A stretch of 64,000 bases of DNA from Pimelobacter simplex (GTDB taxonomy: Bacteria; Actinomycetota; Actinomycetes; Propionibacteriales; Nocardioidaceae): positions 190,339 through 254,338 of the forward strand of contig NZ_FOUK01000005.1 of the NCBI RefSeq assembly GCF_900114845.1, read 5' to 3'. The notes beneath the pieces were generated by a model that saw only the letters and a list, made by a program, of their open reading frames with translations, did not search any database and had not been told where the DNA came from. Each line of letters begins with the position of its first letter. The stretch's first letter is position 1. This document shows positions 10,446 to 18,015 of the stretch, piece after piece. A program made the translations under genes and the position numbers.

Positions 10446-13400
10446 ACACCCCGATGACGCCGTTCGACATCCGCGGCCCGCTGCCCACCGGCACCACCCT
10501 GCTCGAGGCCAGCGCCGGCACCGGCAAGACCTGGACGATCGGCGCCCTGGTCACCCGCTACGTCGCCGAGGAGGGCGTGCCGCTCGAGCAGCTGCTCGTC
10601 GTCACGTTCGGGCGAGCGGCGAGCCAGGAGCTGCGCGAGCAGGTCCGGCACCAGCTGGTCGAGGCCGAGCGGGCGCTGGCCGGTGCTCCGGGCGACGAGC
10701 CGACCGACGTCATCGAGCAGCTCCTCGACGGCACGCCCGACGAGCGGCGGCTCCGGCACCGGCGGGTGGCGCAGGCGCTGGCCGACTTCGACGCCGCCAC
10801 GATCGCCACGATCCACCAGTTCTGCTCGCTGGTGCTCGACTCGCTGGGCGTCGCGGGCGACACCGACGCGCGGGCCCGGCTGGTCGACAACCTCGACGAC
10901 ATGCTGGTCGAGGTCGTCGACGACCTCTACCTGCGGGCGTTCGCCCAGACCAGCGAGGCGCCGGCGTTCACCCACGCCGAGGCGCTCGCCATCGCGCGGA
11001 CCGTGGTCGCCGACCCGCAGGCCCACCTCGAGCCCACCGACGTCCCGCGCGACCAGCCGGCCGGGCGCAAGGTCGCCTTCGCCACGGCCGTGCGGGCCGA
11101 GCTCGACCGGCGCAAGCGCCGGCTCGGTGTGCTGTCCTACGACGACCTGCTCTCGCAGCTTGCCGAGGCGCTCGAGCACCCGGCGTCCCCGGCCCGCGCG
11201 CGGATGCGCGCCCGCTGGCGCATCGTGCTCGTCGACGAGTTCCAGGACACCGACCCCGTGCAGTGGCAGGTGTTCGACCGGGCGTTCACCGGTCACGCGA
11301 CCATGGTGCTCATCGGCGACCCCAAGCAGGCGATCTACGCCTTCCGCGGGGGAGACGTGACGACCTACCTCGCCGCCGCCGAGACGGCCCAGGTCAAGCA
11401 GACCCTGGGCGTCAACCGGCGCAGCGACGCCGGTCTGATCGGCGCCTTCCAGCAGCTCCTCGGGGGCGCCGAGCTCGGCGACCCGCGCATCGTCGTCCAC
11501 GACGTGACCGCGCACCACCAGGAGTCCCGGCTCACCGGGGCCCCACGGCCCGCGCCCTTCCGGCTGCGGGTGGTGCGGCGCGAGACGTTCGGCAAGCGCG
11601 GCACGACGGCGCTGCCGGTGGCCAAGGTCCGTCCGCACATCGCGCGCGACCTGGCCCACGACGTCCGCGAGCTGCTCGCGGCCGAGCCGGTCTTCGACGG
11701 CCGCCCGCTGCGCCCCGACGACGTCGCGGTGATCTGCTACCGCCACGCCGACCTGGCGGCCGCCCGCGCGGCCCTGCTCGACGTCGGCGTCCCGGCCGTC
11801 ATCGCCGGCGGCGGCAGCGTCTTCGCGACGCCCGCCGCCACCGAGTGGCTCTCGCTGCTCGAGGCGCTCGAGCAGCCGCACCGCACGCCACGGGTCCGGG
11901 CGGCGGCGCTCACCTGCTTCCTCGACTACGACGCCACCGGGCTCGACGCCGGCGGCGACGACCTCTCCGACGAGCTGGGCGACCGGCTGCGGTCGTGGTC
12001 CGAGGCGCTGGCCCGGCGCGGCGTCGCCGCCGTCCTCGAGGCTGCGACGTCGGGCGGGCTGCCGGCCCGGCTGCTCGGCCAGGTCGGCGGCGAGCGGACC
12101 CTGACCGACATCCGCCACGTCGGCGAGGTGCTCCACGAGGTCGCCCAGCGCGACCAGCTCGGCGCGGTGGCGCTGCTCGCCTGGCTGCGCCAGCAGGTGC
12201 TCGAGGCGCGCGAGGGCCGCGGCACCGAGCGGACCCGCCGGCTCGACTCCGACGCCGACGCGGTCCAGCTCGTGACGATCCACGCGAGCAAGGGCCTGCA
12301 GTACCCGGTCGTCTACCTGCCCTCGCTCGCCGACCGCTGGGTCGGCAAGCCCGACCGGCCGCTCTTCCACGACGCCGACGGGCGGCGCAGCCTCGACGTC
12401 GGCGGCTCCGGCCCGCACTGGGCCGAGCACTGCCGGCGCTGGGCCGACGAAGAAGCGGGCGAGTGGCTGCGGCTGCTCTACGTCGCGCTCACCCGCGCCC
12501 AGAGCCAGGTCGTGGCGTGGTGGGCGCCGACCCGCAATGCCGAGGCCTCGCCGCTCCACCGGCTGCTGCTGCGCGAGCCCGCGGCCGACGGGTCCGGGCT
12601 GCGGGCCGAGGTGCCGCCGCTCCCGCCGCTGCCCGACGAGGACGCCGTCACCCACCTGTTCGCCACCTGGCGCGACCGGGGCGGGCCCCAGCCCGAGGTC
12701 GCCGAGCCGGTGCCGCTCACCACCGCGCTCCCCGACGAGCCGTCCGCCGCGCTCGCCGCCCGCACGTTCACCCGCAGCGTCGACACCGAGTGGCGCCGCA
12801 CGTCCTACTCGGCGCTCAGCCGGGTCGACCTCGGCTCTGCCGACGCTGCGGCCGCCGTGGGCAGCGAGCCCGAGGTGGCGGTCAAGGACGACGAGGAGCT
12901 GCCCGACCTGCCGGCCACGGTGCTGCCCGACGCGACGGCCGACCCGGCGCTCGCCGTCCCGTCGCCGATGGCGGGGCTGCCGGTCGGCGCGACCTTCGGC
13001 TCGCTGGTCCACGGCGTCCTCGAGCACGCCGACCCCGGTGTGGCCGACCTGCGTGCCGAGCTGCTCACCCAGATCGCCGAGCAGCTGACCTGGTGGCCGG
13101 TCGACCTCGACCCGGCCGAGCTGGCCGACGCGCTGGTCGCCGTCCTCGACACGCCGCTGGGGCCGCTGCTCGACGACACGACGCTGCGCGCCATCGGCAC
13201 CGCCGACCGGCTCTGCGAGCTCGACTTCGAGCTCCCGCTCGTCGGCGGCGACGACCCCGCCGCGCGGGCCGGGCAGACGGTGCTCCTCGGCGACATGGCC
13301 GCGCTGCTGCGCCGGCACCTGCCCGAGGGCGACCCGGTCCGCGCCTACGCCGACCACCTCGACCACCCGCTGCTCGGCGGCCAGGTGCTGCGCGGCTACC

Positions 13401-13825
13401 TGACCGGGTCGGTCGACGTCGTGCTGCGGCTGCGCGACGCCGCCGGCGACGCCCGCTACGTCGTCGTCGACTACAAGACCAACTGGCTCGGCCCGATGGC
13501 CGCCGAGCTCGACGGTCCGCTGACCGCCGGGGCCTACCGTCCCGCGGCACTCGACGAGGCGATGGGCCACTCCGACTACCCGCTGCAGGCACTGCTCTAC
13601 GCCGTCGTGCTCCACCGCTTCCTGCGCTGGCGCCAGCCCGGCTACGACCCCGCACGCCACTTCGGCGGCGTCGTCTACCTCTACCTGCGAGGCATGTGCG
13701 GGCCCGACACGCCCCGCGTCGACGGCGCGCCGACGGGCGTCTTCACCTGGCAGCCGCCGGTCGCCCTCGTCACCGCGCTCTCCGACCTGCTCGACGGCGC
13801 GTCCCCCCAGGAGGCCGGCCGGTGA
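10442..13825 (+). CDS. recB: Exodeoxyribonuclease V subunit RecB (helicase-nuclease)
   Basis: 1127 aa. Walker A is EASAGTGKT at residues 22-30, and the UvrD-type motif II is VDEFQDTDPVQW near residue 264. The helicase C-terminal motif LLYVALTRAQSQVV follows. The C-terminal nuclease domain shows GSVDVVLRLRD and VVDYKTNW near residues 990-1013, containing the Asp and the D-x-K metal-binding set. Both motor and nuclease therefore look intact. The 3'-5' helicase and nuclease work with RecC and RecD to resect broken DNA ends. Its start and stop codons overlap those of recC and recD. Confidence 0.96.
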   Translation: MNTPMTPFDIRGPLPTGTTLLEASAGTGKTWTIGALVTRYVAEEGVPLEQLLVVTFGRAASQELREQVRHQLVEAERALAGAPGDEPTDVIEQLLDGTPDERRLRHRRVAQALADFDAATIATIHQFCSLVLDSLGVAGDTDARARLVDNLDDMLVEVVDDLYLRAFAQTSEAPAFTHAEALAIARTVVADPQAHLEPTDVPRDQPAGRKVAFATAVRAELDRRKRRLGVLSYDDLLSQLAEALEHPASPARARMRARWRIVLVDEFQDTDPVQWQVFDRAFTGHATMVLIGDPKQAIYAFRGGDVTTYLAAAETAQVKQTLGVNRRSDAGLIGAFQQLLGGAELGDPRIVVHDVTAHHQESRLTGAPRPAPFRLRVVRRETFGKRGTTALPVAKVRPHIARDLAHDVRELLAAEPVFDGRPLRPDDVAVICYRHADLAAARAALLDVGVPAVIAGGGSVFATPAATEWLSLLEALEQPHRTPRVRAAALTCFLDYDATGLDAGGDDLSDELGDRLRSWSEALARRGVAAVLEAATSGGLPARLLGQVGGERTLTDIRHVGEVLHEVAQRDQLGAVALLAWLRQQVLEAREGRGTERTRRLDSDADAVQLVTIHASKGLQYPVVYLPSLADRWVGKPDRPLFHDADGRRSLDVGGSGPHWAEHCRRWADEEAGEWLRLLYVALTRAQSQVVAWWAPTRNAEASPLHRLLLREPAADGSGLRAEVPPLPPLPDEDAVTHLFATWRDRGGPQPEVAEPVPLTTALPDEPSAALAARTFTRSVDTEWRRTSYSALSRVDLGSADAAAAVGSEPEVAVKDDEELPDLPATVLPDATADPALAVPSPMAGLPVGATFGSLVHGVLEHADPGVADLRAELLTQIAEQLTWWPVDLDPAELADALVAVLDTPLGPLLDDTTLRAIGTADRLCELDFELPLVGGDDPAARAGQTVLLGDMAALLRRHLPEGDPVRAYADHLDHPLLGGQVLRGYLTGSVDVVLRLRDAAGDARYVVVDYKTNWLGPMAAELDGPLTAGAYRPAALDEAMGHSDYPLQALLYAVVLHRFLRWRQPGYDPARHFGGVVYLYLRGMCGPDTPRVDGAPTGVFTWQPPVALVTALSDLLDGASPQEAGR

Positions 13826-15606
13826 CCGAGATCTTCGAGCCCACCTCGCCGCACGACCCGCGGCTGGCCCGCGGTGTCGGCGGCCTGCTCGGCGCGTTCA
13901 ACGCGGCGGGCGTGGTCGACGCGGCCGACGTACGGGTCGCCGAGCGGGTGGCCGCGCTCGCCCACGAGGACGACGAGCGGGTCCGGCTCGCGGCCGCGCT
14001 CGCCGTCCGCTCGGTGCGGGCGGGCTCGGTCGGTCTCGACCTCGCCGCGCTGCCCGACCTCGCCGAGCTCGACCGCACGGCCGACCTGTCCTGGCCCGAG
14101 CCCGCCGCGTGGACTGCCGCGATCGAGGGCTCCGCCCTCGTCGCCGCCGGGGTGCTCCACGTCGAGCACGACCTGGTCTACCTCGACCGCTACCACCGCC
14201 TCGAGCGGCAGGTCGCCGACGACCTCGCCGCCCGGATCGCGCTCGGCCCGCCCGCCGTCGACGACGCCGTGCTCGCCGACACGCTGCGCCGGGTCAGCGG
14301 CGCGCACCTCAGCCCCGAGCAGGCCGCCGCGGTCGAGCACGCCGCGCGGCACCGGACGACGGTCCTCACCGGCGGGCCCGGCACCGGCAAGACCACCACG
14401 GTCGCCCGCCTCGTCCTCGCGCTCGCCGACCAGTTCGCGGTCGCCCACCAGCGGCGGATGTCGGTGGCGCTCGCCGCGCCCACCGGCAAGGCCGCGACCC
14501 GGCTGCACGAGGCGGTGGGTGCCGAGCTCGCGGCGCTGGGGGCACTCGGTGACGGGGAGCACCAGGTCGCCGTACCCGAGGCGATGACGCTGCACCGCCT
14601 GCTCGGCTGGCGCCCCGACAACACCACCCGGTTCCGGCACGGCCGCGACGACCGGCTCAAGTACGACCTGGTGGTCGTCGACGAGGCGTCGATGGTCGAC
14701 CTGACGATGATGGCCCGGCTGCTCGAGGCGGTCCGTCCCGAGACCCGGCTCGTCCTCGTCGGCGACCCGCGCCAGCTCACCTCCGTCGGCGCGGGCGCGG
14801 TGCTCTCCGACCTCGTCGCCGGCTTCGCCGGCCACCCGGACTCGCCGGTCGTCGCGCTCACCGAGAACCACCGCTCCACCGAGCAGATCAAGGACCTCGC
14901 CGCCGCGCTGCGCGACGACTCGCCCCACGCGGCCGACCGGGTGCTCGCCGTCCTGCGGGCCGGCACCGGCGAGGTGGCCTACGTCGAGACCGACGACCCG
15001 GTCGAGGCCCTCCGCGACGAGTGCACGGCGGCGGCGGTCCGGGTCCGCGAGGCCGCGGTCGAGCGCGGGCCCGAGGCGGCCCTCGCCGAGATCGAGCGCT
15101 TCCGGCTGCTCTGTGCGCACCGCGACGGGCCCTACGGCGTCCACGTCTGGAACCGGCACGTCGAGCAGTGGCTCGCCGCCGAGCTCGCCGCGCCCCTCGG
15201 CTCCGCCTGGTACGCCGGCCGTCCCCTGCTCGTCACCACCAACGACTACGCGCTCGACATCTACAACGGCGAGACCGGCGTCGTCGTCGCCGACCCGTCC
15301 GGGCGCCCCCGCGCCTGGATCGCCGGGGCCGGCGTCCCGCGCCCCTTCGCCCCCGGCCGGCTCGACGCGATCGAGACGATGCACGCGATGACCATCCACA
15401 AGAGCCAGGGCAGCCAGGCCACCCGGATCGCGGTGCTGCTGCCCGACGAGGGCTCGCGGCTGCTGACCCGCGAGCTGTTCTACACCGCGGTCACCCGGGC
15501 GCGCGAGAGCGTGCTCGTCGTCGGCTCCGAGGCCGCCGTACGCGCCGCGGTCGGCACCACCGCGCAGCGCGCCACCGGCCTGCGCCAGCGCCTCGCCCCC
15601 GCCTGA
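13822..15606 (+). CDS. recD: Exodeoxyribonuclease V subunit RecD (5'-3' helicase)
   Basis: 594 aa SF1B helicase. Walker A is TGGPGTGKTTT near residue 182, motif II is VVVDEASMVDL near 285, motif III is LVGDPRQLTSVGAGAV, and the C-terminal UvrD-like motifs are TIHKSQGSQ near 524 and FYTAVTRARESVLVV. It starts at a GTG that overlaps the recB stop and ends the recCBD operon, followed directly by a hairpin at 15605-15624. RecD is the fast motor of the complex and activates nuclease function. Confidence 0.95.
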   Translation: MTEIFEPTSPHDPRLARGVGGLLGAFNAAGVVDAADVRVAERVAALAHEDDERVRLAAALAVRSVRAGSVGLDLAALPDLAELDRTADLSWPEPAAWTAAIEGSALVAAGVLHVEHDLVYLDRYHRLERQVADDLAARIALGPPAVDDAVLADTLRRVSGAHLSPEQAAAVEHAARHRTTVLTGGPGTGKTTTVARLVLALADQFAVAHQRRMSVALAAPTGKAATRLHEAVGAELAALGALGDGEHQVAVPEAMTLHRLLGWRPDNTTRFRHGRDDRLKYDLVVVDEASMVDLTMMARLLEAVRPETRLVLVGDPRQLTSVGAGAVLSDLVAGFAGHPDSPVVALTENHRSTEQIKDLAAALRDDSPHAADRVLAVLRAGTGEVAYVETDDPVEALRDECTAAAVRVREAAVERGPEAALAEIERFRLLCAHRDGPYGVHVWNRHVEQWLAAELAAPLGSAWYAGRPLLVTTNDYALDIYNGETGVVVADPSGRPRAWIAGAGVPRPFAPGRLDAIETMHAMTIHKSQGSQATRIAVLLPDEGSRLLTRELFYTAVTRARESVLVVGSEAAVRAAVGTTAQRATGLRQRLAPA

Positions 15607-15624
15607 CCCGGCCGCGACCGGGTC
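15605..15624 (+). terminator. Candidate recCBD terminator hairpin
   Basis: Perfect 7-bp GC stem (GACCCGG / CCGGGTC) with a 6-nt loop begins at the recD stop codon. There is no T-tract, as is common in high-GC actinobacteria. Confidence 0.45.
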
Positions 15625-15669
15625 GTGCCCAACCGGTGGGCCCGCCACGTCGGCGAAACACGGGCGGGT

Positions 15670-15675
15670 TAGTGT
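15670..15675 (+). promoter_or_regulatory. -10 box of leaderless ACT-protein promoter
   Basis: TAGTGT is followed by exactly 7 nt and the ATG at 15683, the leaderless pattern. It shows that the ACT-domain gene is transcribed separately from recCBD. Confidence 0.55.
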
Positions 15676-15682
15676 CGAGTTC

Positions 15683-16288
15683 ATGCCGTTCCTGCTGCGC
15701 GTGCTGCTGCCCGACGTCCCCGGTTCGCTGGGTCGCGTGGCGACGGCCATCGGTATGGCGGGCGGCGACATCGAGGCGATCGAGATCGTCGAGAAGCGCT
15801 CCGACGGCACCGCGGTCGACGACGTGCTCCTCGAGCTGGAGCAGGGCATGATGCCCGACTCCGTCGTCTCCGCCTGCAACGCCCTCGACGACGTCGAGGT
15901 GCTCTTCGTCAGCCGCTACCCGGCCGGCGGCAACCTGATGATGGACCTCGAGGCGGTCGAGGAGCTCACCACCGCCGCCGGCGACTTCGACAAGCTGATC
16001 GACCTCCTGCCCGCGACCTTCCGCGTCGACTGGGCCGCCCGGGTGCACCGTGCCAAGGGCGTCGTCTACGGCACCAGCGCCGCCCCCGACGTCCTCGAGT
16101 TCGTCGAGATCGAGTCCCCGACCCGCCTCGAGGCCCCCGAGGACGAGGTCACCCTCTTCGCCGCAGCCCGCCTCGACGGCAACGAGATCGTCGTCATCGG
16201 CCGCCGCGGCGGCCCCGAGTACGCCGAGTCCGAGATCGCCCGCCTGGGTCACCTCTGCGGGCTCGCGGTCACCATCGCCACCGCCTGA
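15683..16288 (+). CDS. ACT-domain protein
   Basis: 201 aa. The N-terminus, VLLPDVPGSLGRVATAIGMAGGDIEAIEIVEK, is a clear ACT ligand-binding domain (residues about 4-75) of the kind that senses amino acids. The remaining 120 residues are a less defined alpha/beta region (FDKLIDLLPATFRVDWAARVHR, then a final segment VVIGRRGGPEYAESEIARLGHL). There is no catalytic domain that I recognise, so it looks like a stand-alone sensor or regulatory subunit. It is a monocistronic gene with its own promoter, and a long palindrome separates it from the convergent neighbour. Confidence 0.8.
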   Translation: MPFLLRVLLPDVPGSLGRVATAIGMAGGDIEAIEIVEKRSDGTAVDDVLLELEQGMMPDSVVSACNALDDVEVLFVSRYPAGGNLMMDLEAVEELTTAAGDFDKLIDLLPATFRVDWAARVHRAKGVVYGTSAAPDVLEFVEIESPTRLEAPEDEVTLFAAARLDGNEIVVIGRRGGPEYAESEIARLGHLCGLAVTIATA

Positions 16289-16296
16289 CCACGCCA

Positions 16297-16356
16297 CGAA
16301 GTGCGCCGGTTGCGGGTCCGAGGTGTGGATCTCGACCCCGCAACCGGCGCACTTCG
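16297..16356. terminator. Long palindrome between convergent genes
   Basis: Perfect 19-nt arms (16297-16315 starting CGAAGTGCGCCGG, and 16338-16356) surround 22 nt that can pair further with mismatches. It lies between the ends of the ACT-protein gene (16288) and the nitroreductase-family gene (16370), so it can act as a bidirectional terminator. Its sequence is unrelated to the CGTCGTACCGGAC palindromes elsewhere in the window. Confidence 0.65.
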
Positions 16357-16369
16357 GCGGGCTGGCAGA

Positions 16370-16816
16370 TCAGGCGTCGGTGGGCTCCAGCAGGAACACG
16401 GGGATCTCGCGGTCCGTCTTCTCCTGGTACGACGCATAGGTCGGCCAGGTGGCGACGGCGTGGTCCCACCACTGCCGGCGCTCCTCGCCCTCGGCGACGC
16501 GGACCGTGTAGGACCTCGGCTCGGGGCCGTCCTGCAGGTCGACGACCGGGTGGGCGACGAAGTTGGCGTACCAGCTGGGGTTCTCGGGGGCGCCGCCCTT
16601 GGAGGCGATGGCGGCGTAGACGCCGTCCTTCTCGACGCGCATGACGGGGTTCTTGCGGAGCTTGCCGGACTTGGCGCCGACCGAGGTGATCACCACGATC
16701 GGGTCCTTGCCGCCCTGGAGGGTGTTGGCCTCGCGGCCCCCGGAGGCCTCGTAGGCCGCGACCTGGTCGCGGACCCACTTCTGCGAGCTCGGCTCGTACT
16801 CACCTTGAAGAGTCAT
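16370..16816 (-). CDS. Deazaflavin (F420)-dependent nitroreductase family protein
   Basis: 148 aa, the normal size of the Ddn/DUF385 family. Recognisable family features are VVITSVGAKSGKLRKNPVMRV, then GVYAAIASKGGAPENPSWYANFVAHP, and VATWPTYASYQEKTDREIPVFLLEP at the C-terminus. Members reduce quinones or nitro compounds with coenzyme F420H2 and fold as split beta-barrels. The physiological acceptor is unknown. It starts at ATG 16816 with a GGAG upstream on the minus strand. The thioredoxin gene upstream ends 38 nt before it, so the two could be cotranscribed. Confidence 0.9.
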   Translation of the reverse strand: MTLQGEYEPSSQKWVRDQVAAYEASGGREANTLQGGKDPIVVITSVGAKSGKLRKNPVMRVEKDGVYAAIASKGGAPENPSWYANFVAHPVVDLQDGPEPRSYTVRVAEGEERRQWWDHAVATWPTYASYQEKTDREIPVFLLEPTDA

Positions 16817-16854
16817 GTCTCCACAAGATCACGACGACGGCCGCTATTCCAGGA

Positions 16855-17193
16855 TCAGCCGGCCAGGACGTGGTCGAGCTCCCGGTCGAGCGCCGCCTTG
16901 GGCCGCGCCCCGCGCAGCTCGTGCACGGGCTCGCCGTCGCGGAAGACGATCATCGTCGGCAGGCCCATCACGCGGTAGTGCGCGGAGGTGACGGGGTTCT
17001 CGTCGCTGTTGACCTTGACCACGCGCAGGGCGCCGGCGCGCTCGGCGGCGATCGCCGCGAGCACGGGTGCGACCTGGTGGCAGGGGCCGCACCACTGCGC
17101 CCAGAACTCCACCAGCACGGGTACGTCGGAGCCCAGCACCTCGCTCGCGAAGTCGGCGTCGGTGATCTCGGGCAGGGTCGTCGTGGCGGTCAT
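16855..17193 (-). CDS. Thioredoxin
   Basis: 112 aa, standard thioredoxin fold: PVLVEFWAQWCGPCHQVAPVL holds the WCGPC redox pair, and the cis-Pro region is VMGLPTMIVFRDGEPVHELRG. Cytoplasmic protein-disulfide reductant. Its ATG overlaps the stop of the MerR-type gene upstream (ATGA), so regulator and thioredoxin are one operon under the MerR-type promoter at 17568-17599. There are probably other thioredoxins in the genome, so I do not assign trxA. Confidence 0.93.
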   Translation of the reverse strand: MTATTTLPEITDADFASEVLGSDVPVLVEFWAQWCGPCHQVAPVLAAIAAERAGALRVVKVNSDENPVTSAHYRVMGLPTMIVFRDGEPVHELRGARPKAALDRELDHVLAG

Positions 17194-17561
17194 GCGTCCT
17201 CCTCGGTTCGGTAGCTCTCGGCGTCGGCGAGGAGCCCGGAGAGCTCCCCGCGCAGCCGGCTCAGCTCGGTGATGCGCTCGTCGATCTCGGCGATCCGCAG
17301 CCGGTAGGCGTCCAGGGACGCCGGGCACACGTCAGCCCGGTCGTTGCCGGCGCGCAGGCACTCGACGAAGGGCACCGTCTCGTCGGCGGTGAGGCCGAGC
17401 GACAGCAGCGCCCGGATCTCCCGGACGACGAGCACGTCGGCGGCGTCGTAGTCCCGGTAGCCGTTGGCCGACCGAGCGGGCGCGAGGAGCCCGCGGGACT
17501 CGTAGTAGCGCACCGCCTTGACGCTGACGCCGGCGCGTTCGGCGAGGTCCTTGATGAGCAC
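17190..17561 (-). CDS. MerR-family regulator of the thioredoxin operon
   Basis: 123 aa. The N-terminal winged HTH is LIKDLAERAGVSVKAVRYYESRGLLAPARSANGYRDY, a textbook MerR motif. A coiled-coil dimerisation helix follows (YRLRIAEIDERITELSRLRGELSGLL). The short effector region has two cysteines (VECLRAGNDRADVCPAS) that could sense metal or redox state. It starts at GTG 17561, 6 nt behind a TACCGT -10 box. The cotranscribed thioredoxin suggests thiol or oxidant stress as the signal; this is inference. Confidence 0.88.
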   Translation of the reverse strand: MLIKDLAERAGVSVKAVRYYESRGLLAPARSANGYRDYDAADVLVVREIRALLSLGLTADETVPFVECLRAGNDRADVCPASLDAYRLRIAEIDERITELSRLRGELSGLLADAESYRTEEDA

Positions 17562-17567
17562 GGGACG

Positions 17568-17599
17568 ACGGTAGACCTTGACCCGTGGGGCAAGGTCAA
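17568..17599 (-). promoter_or_regulatory. MerR-type promoter/operator of merR-thioredoxin operon
   Basis: On the minus strand a -35 TTGACC (17599-17594) and a -10 TACCGT (17573-17568) are separated by 20 bp, the overlong spacer typical of MerR targets. A near-perfect dyad (17575-17596, half-sites ACCTTG and CAAGGT) fills the spacer. The GTG start follows the -10 by 6 nt, so the mRNA should be leaderless and autoregulated. Confidence 0.7.
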
Positions 17600-17643
17600 G
17601 TCACGAGCGGGTTCCGGCTTCCGGGGCGTGCCATCCTCGGGGG

Positions 17644-17997
17644 ATGAGCGTCGAGCACACCGAGGCCGTGCCCCGGCGGTGGGCGCCGGCGGCCCTCTCG
17701 GTCGTCGCCACCGGCGCCCTCAACGTCGTGCTCGGGTACGTGACGCTGCTGCCGGCGGCCTTCGTCGTGCTCGAGGTGTCGGTGACCTGGTTCGGCCAGG
17801 TCATCACCGAGCACAACACCGACCCGGGCTTCTACCGCGCTGCCGCGATCGTCTGCGGCGGGCTGATCGCCGTCCTGTTCGCCGGCTGCAACGCGGCGCT
17901 GGTGTACCTGCTCCCGGGCCGTCAGCAGTGGCTGTGGCTCGTGGCGCTCGCGGTGTACCCGCTGCCCTACCTCGTCGACCTGTGGTCGTCGCGGTAG
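17644..17997 (+). CDS. Small integral membrane protein, unknown function
   Basis: 117 aa with about three hydrophobic segments: ALSVVATGALNVVLGYVTLL plus its continuation, AAIVCGGLIAVLFAGCNAAL, and WLWLVALAVYPLPYLVDLW. I do not recognise a family. Start ATG 17644 gives an N-terminus MSVEHTEAVPRRW facing the divergent merR promoter. No operon partner is on the same strand; the downstream penicillin-binding protein gene converges on it with an 18-nt gap. Confidence 0.7.
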   Translation: MSVEHTEAVPRRWAPAALSVVATGALNVVLGYVTLLPAAFVVLEVSVTWFGQVITEHNTDPGFYRAAAIVCGGLIAVLFAGCNAALVYLLPGRQQWLWLVALAVYPLPYLVDLWSSR

Positions 17998-18015
17998 CCC
18001 GGTGATGCGGCGGCG

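Noticed and set aside
10436..13660. 1074-codon minus-strand frame opposite recB
   Set aside because: Same reason; RecB helicase and nuclease motifs are complete on the plus strand.
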